From Colwellia sp. M166 (GTDB taxonomy: Bacteria; Pseudomonadota; Gammaproteobacteria; Enterobacterales; Alteromonadaceae): 64,000 nucleotides of DNA. Made by a program: the position numbers and the translations under genes. The stretch covers positions 2,418,001-2,482,000 of the forward strand of contig NZ_CP040755.1 of NCBI RefSeq assembly GCF_024585285.1. The letters run 5' to 3'. The notes under the pieces were generated by a model. The model searched no databases. It saw nothing but the letters and a program-made list of their open reading frames with translations, and was not told where the DNA came from. Shown here piece after piece: positions 28,820-36,812 of this stretch (positions within the stretch are counted from its first letter, which is position 1; each line of letters starts with the position of its first letter).

Positions 28820-29782
28820 ATGATCAAATCAGTAGTATTTTTCTCTAATAATTTTTCTAATAAATTAACGTTTAAAAAAATTTTAACTTGCCAAAAAACA
28901 TTATTCACCGCAACCGCTATTTTTCTTGTTAGTTTCAATGTTATCGCACAACAAAAACACATTGAAACAAGCACGGTATCAATATTTGATGAGCGTGCAG
29001 AGTCGGTTAATCAAGCCGTAGCTAATCCCTTTGCTTTATCACAACATCGACTAAACTATATATTGCCATTCACCTATGTCAGTAGCCCTAACACGCTTAG
29101 TGCTAGTGGTTTAAATACTGAAAATGTTGATCATATGGAAGCCAAATATCAAATCAGTGTAAAGCTACCTATTTATCAAGAATACTTAAGTAGCTCTGGG
29201 CTTTACATGGGGTTTACCGCCGTGTCTTATTGGCAAGTTTATAACAGTGAGGCCTCAAAACCGTTTAGAGAAACAAACTATGAACCTGAATTGTTTTATG
29301 CTTGGAGAAATCAACTTTCTTTCGCGGGATTTAAGTTTAACCAAATTCGCTTAGGGTTAAGTCATCAGTCAAATGGCCAAAGTGGTTTGCGTTCTCGCAG
29401 TTGGAATCGAGTATTTGCTTCTGCCATGTTCAGTGACGATGACTCGTTTTATCACATTAAAGCTTGGTACCGCATTAAGGAAGATAAAAAAAATAATCCC
29501 TTTGACTCCAACGGTGATGACAACCCTGATATCACCACATTTATGGGTCATACCGAGTTTGGTTACGGCACTAAGTTAGGCAAAGTTAATATTATGGCGT
29601 TAGTTAGAAATAACCTTAAAACTAGCGAGAACAAAGGTAGTGTAGAACTTAATTTGTCTTACCCAATCAATACAAGATACGATTTTTTATTGCAATACTT
29701 TAATGGTTACGGCGATTCACTAGTGGACTATAACCGTCACCAAGAGCGAGTAGGTGTTGGTATTCAGCTTAAATTTATCTAG
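28820..29782 (+). CDS. pldA: Outer-membrane phospholipase A (PldA/OMPLA)
   Basis: This 320-residue barrel protein has an N-terminal hydrophobic signal (about residues 26-43) preceded by a long basic n-region; a later start is possible. The catalytic triad is present: His182 and Ser184 in LGLSHQSNGQSG and Asn196 in RSWNRVF, with the same spacing as in E. coli. The C-terminal YFNGYGDSLVDYNRHQERVGVGIQL is also typical. It is a calcium-dependent phospholipase that degrades misplaced phospholipid in the outer leaflet. It precedes a lipid-kinase fusion gene, a sensible lipid-turnover neighbour. Confidence 0.94.
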   Translation: MIKSVVFFSNNFSNKLTFKKILTCQKTLFTATAIFLVSFNVIAQQKHIETSTVSIFDERAESVNQAVANPFALSQHRLNYILPFTYVSSPNTLSASGLNTENVDHMEAKYQISVKLPIYQEYLSSSGLYMGFTAVSYWQVYNSEASKPFRETNYEPELFYAWRNQLSFAGFKFNQIRLGLSHQSNGQSGLRSRSWNRVFASAMFSDDDSFYHIKAWYRIKEDKKNNPFDSNGDDNPDITTFMGHTEFGYGTKLGKVNIMALVRNNLKTSENKGSVELNLSYPINTRYDFLLQYFNGYGDSLVDYNRHQERVGVGIQLKFI

Positions 29783-29817
29783 TAACTTATTCAACAATAA
29801 CAAATTGGAGCAGCTTT

Positions 29818-31431
29818 ATGTTCATTGTAAAATATTACATTGTCGGTGCAATCCTTGCCTTTATCTCTCTATTGCTCAGTACTGAGTTATATTTCAAGGT
29901 GATTTGGGCATGGATCGGGCTGTCATTAACGCTAGTCAGTCTAGCCTATGTTTTTGATTTACCGTGGATTTTCAGAAAGAAAATCAATGGCAGTATTCCT
30001 TTTTATATTCGTTGGCTTTTTATTCCGTTTCTACTGGGGTCACAGCTATATAACTTTTATGCGAGGAAATATGACAAAGTGCCTGCCATCCAAAAAATTG
30101 ATCAGCAATTATTCCTAGCATGTCGACTGTTTCCTTCAGACATTCCTACTTTGCAAAAAGCAGGAGTGACTGCAATATTGGATGTGACCGCAGAGTTTGA
30201 TGGCCTTGATTGGACAGCAGAAAATGAGCAATTAGATTACTTAAACTTGCCGGTATTAGATCATAAAAGCCCTAAGGCGGAAGAGCTGATAAAAGCAATT
30301 TATTGGCTTGAAAATCATATTTCTAATACCCGTGGCGTAGTTATTCATTGTGCATTAGGCCGTGGTAGATCAGTATTAGTGATGGCGGCTTATTTATTGA
30401 GTAAAAATCAATCTTGGTCAGTCGAGCAAGCATTAGCGAAAATTCAAGGCATACGCGCCACCGCAAACTTAAACAAAGTACAGTTAAATGCCTTAAAACG
30501 TTTCCATCAAGAGGGCTTATTTAAACTGCAAGCACCATTATGGATAATTGCTAATCCAGTGTCTGGTGGCGGTAAATGGCCCGAAAATAAAGCTGAAGTT
30601 ATTGAGCGTTTATCGCCTTATTTCTTGCTGCATATTCTAGAAACTACCAAACAAATTTCAGCAGCGACATTAACACAGCAAGCAATTAACGATGGCGCTA
30701 AAACTATTATCGCCTGTGGTGGTGACGGTACTGTAACCGAAGTAGCTGGAGAGTTAGTTAGCACTGACATAACGATGGCCATATTACCTATGGGCACAGC
30801 CAATGCACTTGCTCATGTATTGTTAGGCTTTAGCACCAAATTAATTCCCGTCGGTGTCGCTTGTGATGTCATTGTTGCCGGACAAGTTAAAAAAATTGAT
30901 AGTGCAAAATGCAACGATGCACTGATGTTGTTACTAGTGGGTTTAGGGTTTGAACATAAGATGATAGCCAGCGCTAATCGAGAAGCAAAAGATGTCAGTG
31001 GCCAACTTGCCTATCTGCAAGCCTTGTGGCAAGCCGTTAGCAGAAATAAAATGTTAACGCTACAAGTTAGCATTGATGACTTACCCTCAAAAACGATTGA
31101 AACGGCGAGTCTCGTCATCGCTAATGCCGCACCTTTTACCACCATATTAGCACAAGGAGGCGGTGAGCCCGGTATTGATGACGGTTTACTTGACATCACC
31201 TGGATACCTCCTCAACAAGATATGACAAATAACGTATTGAGCTTAGCTGAATTAGCGCTTTCAGGTTTATCTGAGCAAGTTAACCCTTTACAGAGTGAGC
31301 ATATAAGCGCAAAGAAAATTGCGATAACTGCCGACCATGAAATTGAATATGTTATTGACGGTGAAGTGTTTCATGCCGACGACTTACATATTGAGATTAT
31401 ACCTAAATCATTAAGTATTCTTGCCAGCTAA
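29818..31431 (+). CDS. Membrane dual-specificity phosphatase fused to diacylglycerol/lipid kinase
   Basis: This 537-residue protein has about three N-terminal membrane segments (residues 5-80). A tyrosine/dual-specificity phosphatase domain follows (about 90-235), with catalytic HCALGRGRS (Cys-X5-Arg) preceded by DVTAEFDG. The DAG-kinase catalytic domain (about 240-530) has IANPVSGGGKW, the nucleotide motif CGGDGTVTEVAGEL, and PMGTANALAHVL. The fusion joins removal of a phosphate with ATP-dependent lipid phosphorylation on one membrane protein. GGAG precedes the ATG. It sits 35 nt after pldA, suggesting joint roles in envelope lipid recycling; substrates are not known. Confidence 0.9.
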   Translation: MFIVKYYIVGAILAFISLLLSTELYFKVIWAWIGLSLTLVSLAYVFDLPWIFRKKINGSIPFYIRWLFIPFLLGSQLYNFYARKYDKVPAIQKIDQQLFLACRLFPSDIPTLQKAGVTAILDVTAEFDGLDWTAENEQLDYLNLPVLDHKSPKAEELIKAIYWLENHISNTRGVVIHCALGRGRSVLVMAAYLLSKNQSWSVEQALAKIQGIRATANLNKVQLNALKRFHQEGLFKLQAPLWIIANPVSGGGKWPENKAEVIERLSPYFLLHILETTKQISAATLTQQAINDGAKTIIACGGDGTVTEVAGELVSTDITMAILPMGTANALAHVLLGFSTKLIPVGVACDVIVAGQVKKIDSAKCNDALMLLLVGLGFEHKMIASANREAKDVSGQLAYLQALWQAVSRNKMLTLQVSIDDLPSKTIETASLVIANAAPFTTILAQGGGEPGIDDGLLDITWIPPQQDMTNNVLSLAELALSGLSEQVNPLQSEHISAKKIAITADHEIEYVIDGEVFHADDLHIEIIPKSLSILAS

Positions 31432-31548
31432 CCATAGTGCTTGGCAACTTAACAACTTTACTATCAATAATTTGCAAGCAGTTTAATGGCAATATCTAGG
31501 AGCCATAAAATTGACTAAAAAGCCAATAACCAGAAAGTAAGGACAAAA

Positions 31549-32526
31549 ATGGAACTGATTGAACTAGAAAAATTTTGGCAACTTATTAACGAAAAACTGC
31601 AACTCTGGTTAGAAACTGGCGTTAAACATTTGCCTAATATCGTCGTAGCCATTTTGATCGCGATTGTATTTGCTATCATCGCTAGAATTGTTGGTCAGGT
31701 AACTCAAAATGTATTACGAAAAACTTTAGATTCTCGACAAATAGCAGACTTATTATCGTCAATAATCAAAGTATGTGTATTACTGACAGGCATGTTTGTC
31801 GCATTAGATTTTATTGGCTTAAAAGGTACCGTAACCTCGCTACTGGCTGGTGCCGGTATTATCGGCTTAGCAATCGGCTTTGCCTTCCAAGATATGACCG
31901 AAAACCTCATTGCCGGTATTGCGATGGGCATCAGAAAACCCTTTCAAATCGGCGATATTATTGAAGCAGAAAAAGTCTTTGGTACGGTAAAAACCATTAA
32001 TTTACGTAATACCCTCGTTGAAACTTTTTTTGGACAACTCAAAATAATTCCCAATAAAATTCTGTTTAGAAATATCCTGACAAACTACACAACTAATGGC
32101 ATTAGGCGTATCGAAATACCAGTCGGCATTTCTTATGCAGATGATCCTGAAGTGGCAGCCAAGGTTATTGTAGAGGCATTAAATGACTGTGATTTTATTA
32201 TCAAAAAAGAAGAAACTGCCGTATATGGCGAAAGCTTTGGTGACAGCAGTGTCAACTTATTGGTTTGGTTATGGATAGATTACCCAGGTGAAACCGGATT
32301 TATGCAAGCTAGGCACACCGCGCTAGCAACAATAAAAACCGCACTAGAACAAGCAAATATATTAATACCCTTTCCAATTAGAACTCTCGACTTTGGCGCT
32401 AAAGGTGGAGAGAAACTTAATACCATGTGGCAGAAAAAAGCCAATATTGAAAGACAAAAAAAAGGCACGGAGGATACTGAATCAAACACTCCGGACGAAA
32501 AAAATGTCGAAGGCAAAAAAGCCTAG
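31549..32526 (+). CDS. MscS-family small-conductance mechanosensitive channel
   Basis: This 325-residue protein has three membrane segments; the pore helix is Gly/Ala-rich (VTSLLAGAGIIGLAIGFAFQDM) and followed by ENLIAGIAMGIRKPFQIGDIIE. The cytoplasmic beta domain holds NLRNTLVETFFGQLKIIPN. The tail is charged (KKGTEDTESNTPDEKN). Such channels release solutes on hypo-osmotic shock. It is followed 75 nt later by an entericidin-like gene on the same strand. Confidence 0.94.
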   Translation: MELIELEKFWQLINEKLQLWLETGVKHLPNIVVAILIAIVFAIIARIVGQVTQNVLRKTLDSRQIADLLSSIIKVCVLLTGMFVALDFIGLKGTVTSLLAGAGIIGLAIGFAFQDMTENLIAGIAMGIRKPFQIGDIIEAEKVFGTVKTINLRNTLVETFFGQLKIIPNKILFRNILTNYTTNGIRRIEIPVGISYADDPEVAAKVIVEALNDCDFIIKKEETAVYGESFGDSSVNLLVWLWIDYPGETGFMQARHTALATIKTALEQANILIPFPIRTLDFGAKGGEKLNTMWQKKANIERQKKGTEDTESNTPDEKNVEGKKA

Positions 32527-32601
32527 TTACGCCATACTGATACTGAAAAAAAACGAATATTATTCGTGATAGTTAAGCTCATAAACCAAGAGGAACAAAA
32601 A

Positions 32602-32751
32602 ATGAAATATAAAACATACTATAGCAAGATAAAATCAGTACTAACTGTATTATTACTGAGTAGTGCCTTAGGTGCTTGCGCCACAATAGAAGGCGCAGGA
32701 AAAGATATAGAAAGTGCGGGAGAAGTCATTCAAGACGCCGCTGAGGGATAA
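32602..32751 (+). CDS. Entericidin EcnA/B-family small lipoprotein
   Basis: The start chosen is ATG at 32602 (GAGGAACAAAAA upstream), giving 49 residues. The protein has a lipobox (LLLSSALGACAT) and the entericidin-type mature part (IEGAGKDIESAGEVIQDAAEG). Such small lipoproteins are often stress-induced. The same GKDIESAGE-like composition appears in the larger lipoprotein at 35621-35923. Confidence 0.87.
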   Translation: MKYKTYYSKIKSVLTVLLLSSALGACATIEGAGKDIESAGEVIQDAAEG

Positions 32752-33268
32752 TAATTAGTGAGCGAAAACCTTTGAGCGCCAGACAAAACTGGCGCTAGCT
32801 TACTGTTATAAGCAAGCTAATATTTAATCTGACATCAAAGCAGCTGTGACTAAGCTTAGCTGTCATCAAACTGAATAACCGTTTGAGTGGGTGTCTGCTA
32901 TTTATTGTGCTATTTAAATTAATTAGATCACAGACAAAAATGGCATTCAAGCTTAAAAAGCAACTTATCCAATATGAAAAAGACTCGAAAACATCTTTTT
33001 GGGAGATATTTACAGCAACAACTTCACGTTATCGGCACATATTGACAGGTTGAAATATGTGAGACACGAACATTTTTTGTCCGTTTAAACAACGTATAGC
33101 ACACTACATATCACTACTAATTATTATGAGCTTTATTTTCGCTACAATAAAAAAGCTCCTCTAGAAGAAGAGGAGCTTAATCACTGGCTATTATTAGCAA
33201 GGTCAGCGCTGATCTGGCTCAAATTAACTTATTGAGCGATTTTTCATTCCGCGTTGGGATTAATATAA
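32752..33268. other. Convergent intergenic region with two hairpins
   Basis: This 517-bp gap lies between the entericidin and BON genes. It holds a GC-rich hairpin at 32775-32796 (AGCGCCAG / CTGGCGCT) after the entericidin gene, and the BON terminator near 33148. Nothing else was recognised. Confidence 0.5.
33148..33179 (-). terminator. Terminator of the BON-domain gene
   Basis: Minus strand: AAGCTCCTCT-TCTTCT-AGAGGAGCTT followed by T-run. A 10-bp stem. Confidence 0.85.
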
Positions 33269-33820
33269 TTAACTCGGTAATATTTTCAGTTCATTAACCA
33301 CTTTAGTGACGTCTGTTGCACCTTTAGCGATAGCGCCAGCCAAGTCTTTAGCTTCTTTAGATTTAACAGTACCAGTGAGCGTTACTATCCCGCGGTCAAC
33401 TTCTACTTCAATGTCTGTGCCACGGACCTCAGATTCAAAAAGTAAGCGCGTTTTTACTACTGTTTCGACTTTGGTATCTTTCAGCGTCTGCATTATATCT
33501 TTGTCTGAAATAGTGTCGTTATTCAACACAGTCAGTTTATTTTCAACGCTTTCAACGCCTTCTAAGTTTGCAATTAATTCTGCCGCAAGCGCTTTATCAA
33601 CATCACTTTCAACTTTACCAGTGAGTGTCACTTTGCCATTTTTAACATCGGTATTGATATCAAACGAATCAAGGTTACCATTCAGTAATAGCGTTGTTTC
33701 TGCTTTACCATCAATCCATGCGTCTTTAGCACTATCCTTCCATGTGTTATCAGCTAAAGCTGATACCGAGACACTACTTAATGCTGCTACTACGAATAAA
33801 GAACAAATTGAATGCTTCAT
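33269..33820 (-). CDS. Periplasmic double BON-domain protein (OsmY-like)
   Basis: This 183-residue protein has a signal peptide (MKHSICSLFVVAALSSVSVSALA). Two BON domains follow (about 35-105, GNLDSFDINTDVKNGKVTLTGKVESDVDKALA; about 115-182, SEVRGTDIEVEVDRGIVTLTGTVKSKEAKDLA). BON domains bind membrane surfaces. OsmY-type proteins are induced by osmotic and stationary-phase stress. AGGAG precedes the start. It belongs to a run of envelope-stress genes. Confidence 0.92.
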   Translation of the reverse strand: MKHSICSLFVVAALSSVSVSALADNTWKDSAKDAWIDGKAETTLLLNGNLDSFDINTDVKNGKVTLTGKVESDVDKALAAELIANLEGVESVENKLTVLNNDTISDKDIMQTLKDTKVETVVKTRLLFESEVRGTDIEVEVDRGIVTLTGTVKSKEAKDLAGAIAKGATDVTKVVNELKILPS

Positions 33821-33995
33821 ATTAATCTCCTTGTAATTAGGTCACATTACTTAATGCGATAATAATGCCAAAATCTATAGTATTGATTAATAACAATAAA
33901 AATAAAAATAGCATAGTCTTTGTTTTTCAACTTAGTGATAATTACAAAGTATTATGTAAAATTTTCACAGTGCTTTGCCAGCACATTTTGTACAG

Positions 33996-35321
33996 CTAGC
34001 GTAAATTATTTTTAGCCTGTGGGAGGGATATTTTTTCGATTCTAAGTAATAGTTCACCTCGGTCATGAGCACTCAAAGACTGTTTTGCTTGTTGCTGCTT
34101 AATCATCTCTGTTTGAGTTAAAACGAAGCTACGCTGCTCATCTGACTTTACTTGCGTTGCCAGTACTTGCAAAGAGTCCAGCATTTTTATGGTAACCGCA
34201 AGGTTGCTTTCACATTGTTGCCTGATTTGATCAAAAGCCGCTTTCGCAATATCAGTAAACGTTAGCTCTTTACAGACTAAACGAAGGACGCCATTGGCTA
34301 GAATATTTTTCTGAGGAAAAGTTTTATCTGTTAAACCACAAAGTACTGCAGACAGTTTGTCTATGCAGGTAATCGCGGTATATGGATCATTAATGCCTGG
34401 AGATAAGGCTCTTAATGCAATTTCTACCAGTTGATGTACAGCAAACTCAGGGTCCTGAACTGGCGTTCTACACGAGCCATAAATTGTATGCGCTATAATA
34501 TTTTCGCTGATATCCAGATCTGTTTTATTGCTGCTATGAACAGTGGCAATTATTGTTTTTTCCACAATAAAGTCACCTGCTGAAAAGTGCAGTTGTATAA
34601 CACAATGTGACTGTGACGCCAAATCAATTAAGCTATCTTTATCAATGAGTTGCAGGTAACCACTAAATGGAGCTATCACCTCAAACTTAGCCAAATGACA
34701 TTTTTTTTGCTCAAGTGAAACTTTTGAATTAACAACATTTTCATTTGTCGCACTGGGAAAAAGCTTTGCTATATTCTGCTGTAATTCACAATAAACATCA
34801 TCAATCACTACATCAGCCTGAATTGACATTGCAACATGGTGAATAAAGTAAACTAATATACAGACACTAAAACAGGTCATCACAATAGCAACCGCTATGG
34901 TTATACCAGGCTCAAAAGCATAGGGAGCCTTAAAACTGAGCGCACAAAATATTACGATACAAAATAAAAAAGTAGCAATAAAGGTACCTAGTACTATCTG
35001 GGTACCTTTATCCATCATAAAATTTCGCATTAAACGCGGGCCAAATTGTGAAGAAGCCAGCGTTAAAACCACAATAGTAATGGAAAAGGCAATACTGGTT
35101 ACTGTGATCATTGCCGCAGCGATTGTACCTAACAACGAGCGCACAGCATTGACATCTGTTGCATACAAGAAGCTGATAGCACCTTTATTCGCTTGGCTAT
35201 GCGTAGTATCGATGTAGAGTGTTATAGCAGCCAATAAAAAAGAAAGTATAATCATTAAACTTGGTACAAACCAAAAACTGGACTGCGTTTTTTCAATGAG
35301 TGGAGCGAGTTTGTTATTCAT
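33996..35321 (-). CDS. DUF2254 membrane protein
   Basis: This 441-residue protein has four membrane segments in its first 165 residues (FWFVPSLMIILSFLLAAITL, a segment ending SIAFSITIVVLTLASSQFGPRLMRNFM, then two more). A soluble C-terminal half follows with a conserved-looking AL(S)PGINDPYTAITCIDKL. The layout matches DUF2254, whose function is unknown. It is a single gene in the same strand run as the BON protein and small lipoprotein. Confidence 0.87.
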   Translation of the reverse strand: MNNKLAPLIEKTQSSFWFVPSLMIILSFLLAAITLYIDTTHSQANKGAISFLYATDVNAVRSLLGTIAAAMITVTSIAFSITIVVLTLASSQFGPRLMRNFMMDKGTQIVLGTFIATFLFCIVIFCALSFKAPYAFEPGITIAVAIVMTCFSVCILVYFIHHVAMSIQADVVIDDVYCELQQNIAKLFPSATNENVVNSKVSLEQKKCHLAKFEVIAPFSGYLQLIDKDSLIDLASQSHCVIQLHFSAGDFIVEKTIIATVHSSNKTDLDISENIIAHTIYGSCRTPVQDPEFAVHQLVEIALRALSPGINDPYTAITCIDKLSAVLCGLTDKTFPQKNILANGVLRLVCKELTFTDIAKAAFDQIRQQCESNLAVTIKMLDSLQVLATQVKSDEQRSFVLTQTEMIKQQQAKQSLSAHDRGELLLRIEKISLPQAKNNLR

Positions 35322-35513
35322 TGCCGATCCCTTGCTTTAGATATAAAAAAGTCATTGCGCCACAATCACCAGCATCACTAATCAAATTTTAGCTACAATG
35401 TTGTAATACATTTTAGGAATCATTTAAATTCACTATTAGGCATATATAGTGTAGCTGTTAGCTGAATATTTGATAACACCATATTAACAATGAATAGGCC
35501 GTAGACGATATTA

Positions 35514-35557
35514 TACCAAGTCTATTAAATTTGTTCCCACTCAGAGCTTATCGGCAC
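35514..35557. repeat. Single end of the TACCAA dispersed repeat (copy D)
   Basis: TACCAAGTCTATTAAATTTG then TTCCCACTCAGAGCTTA matches the left end of the long copies. No matching right end lies nearby, so it is a truncated or solo copy. Confidence 0.7.
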
Positions 35558-35575
35558 ATTGCTATTTTCTAGGCA

Positions 35576-35601
35576 ATAAAAAAGGCCTATTCAGGCCTTT
35601 T
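35576..35601 (-). terminator. Terminator of the small lipoprotein gene
   Basis: Minus strand: AAAGGCCT-GAAT-AGGCCTTT followed by more T. It lies about 20 nt after the stop codon. Confidence 0.82.
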
Positions 35602-35620
35602 GAAACTTAGTTGCTGCCGA

Positions 35621-35923
35621 TTAACAATCTTTATCTTCAGCGTTAACTTTCTCTTTTGCTTTTTCACAAGCATCTTCAAGTGCATTACCAGCATCTGTTG
35701 CCATATCACTGGCTTTTTCGCCAGCTTCTTCAAGCGCATTACCGGCATCGTCAACCATATCGCCGACGTTATCACCGGCATTTTCAGCAGCTTCACCTGC
35801 ATCATGCACCATTTCATCTACTTTTTCACCTGTCGTTTCAGCTTTATCATCACTACAAGCGGCTAAGCCAAATACTGCAACAGAGATAATAAGTAAGCTT
35901 GATATTTTTTTTATAAAAGTCAT
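35621..35923 (-). CDS. Small acidic lipoprotein with repeated helical units
   Basis: The start chosen is ATG at 35923, with AGGAAG upstream, giving 100 residues. A lipobox (VFGLAACSDD) is followed by near-repeats of an 18-residue helical unit (VDDAGNALEEAGEKASDM / ATDAGNALEDACEKAKEK). This suggests a rod-like surface or periplasmic coil. Two extra cysteines lie in the C-terminal part. The family is not recognised beyond similarity in composition to entericidin-like lipoproteins. It is followed by DUF1328 upstream on the same strand (10-nt gap), probably as one operon. Confidence 0.75.
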   Translation of the reverse strand: MTFIKKISSLLIISVAVFGLAACSDDKAETTGEKVDEMVHDAGEAAENAGDNVGDMVDDAGNALEEAGEKASDMATDAGNALEDACEKAKEKVNAEDKDC

Positions 35924-35933
35924 AAATTTCTTC

Positions 35934-36110
35934 CTAAATTTTGGGTGATTTACCACGAACAGCATTGGCGATTAATGAGATAACCAACAATACAACGAAG
36001 ATGAAAAAAATAATTTTCGCAATACCTGCTGCTGCACCAGCGATACCACCAAAGCCGAAGATTGCGGCAATAATAGCAACAACTAAAAAAGTGAGTGCCC
36101 AATTCAACAT
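35934..36110 (-). CDS. DUF1328 (YtjA-like) small membrane protein
   Basis: This 58-residue protein begins [20 protein letters not shown], continues [20 protein letters not shown] and ends [10 protein letters not shown]. It has two membrane segments and the typical Gly/Ala turn of DUF1328. GAGGAG precedes the ATG. It lies just upstream of the small lipoprotein gene on the same strand. The family is small, stress-associated and of unknown function. Confidence 0.92.
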   Translation of the reverse strand: MLNWALTFLVVAIIAAIFGFGGIAGAAAGIAKIIFFIFVVLLVISLIANAVRGKSPKI

Positions 36111-36812
36111 AACATTCTCCTCAGTTCATTAAGTATAAAACTACAGTTAACTTAAAGCGTAATTCATGCCAACAAACAAAACAAAATTAAACTATTGATA
36201 ATAAACAATATTAATTTAAAAAGCACTTGTTATATGATTACTGGTATATAGCACAAAGTGAAATATTTACAGGCTAAGCGTGTATAACTTGCAGTATCAG
36301 CGAGTAATTAACTCATCTAGAACGAAATAAAGAAGCATCACCCTAGGTAACCTGAGTTCGGGATAATGGATGTGCGAAGAAATTAGTATAATACAATGTT
36401 TACAATCACTTTAGTCAATTTTTATAAAATTTGGCGCATAGTTTATTATCAATGTGATAAGTTTTGCGTGAATCAAGGCTGATTTGTGTACCTAATAGCG
36501 AGCTATTAGTAGCAAATTTAACGCTGATACACGCAGAAATCGTCGCATTGACGGACTTAGCTTACCCCAGACTCAGGTTAAGTAGTTAAAGCAAGAGTTT
36601 TTAAATCATTTAACGGTACTTCATTTGAGTGTTGAGCTGTAAACACGACAAATGCAACTTTAAGCTTTAATCAAACCAGAGAATTTATATATAAGAAAAT
36701 ACTTAATAGACTTGGTATTAGCTGAATAAAATTGAAGCTTTTCAGTAAAAGTGGAAATAAATTACTGAAAAAACCTATCTATAATTTATGGAATAAAAAT
36801 TAAGTATTTTAA
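36111..36812. other. Intergenic region carrying a MITE and a solo repeat end
   Basis: This 702-bp gap contains the IS982-related MITE (36350-36578) and, at 36701-36717, a reversed single end of the TACCAA repeat (TACCAAGTCTATTAAGT on the minus strand). No gene was found. Confidence 0.6.
36350..36578. mobile_element. MITE related to the local IS982 element
   Basis: The left end is ACCTGAGTTCGGGATAA. The right end, read on the other strand, is ACCTGAGTCTGGGGTAAG. The IS982 at 4919 begins ACCTCAGCTCGGGATAAG. The flanks are TAGGTA and TAAGTA, a one-mismatch 6-bp duplication of the same length as that of the IS982. The 229-bp body has no coding sequence, so movement would depend on the IS982 transposase. 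Confidence 0.7.

Noticed and set aside
33306..33836. Plus-strand 176-codon frame, Ser/Thr-rich
   Set aside because: Antisense shadow of the BON-domain gene, which has signal peptide and domains.
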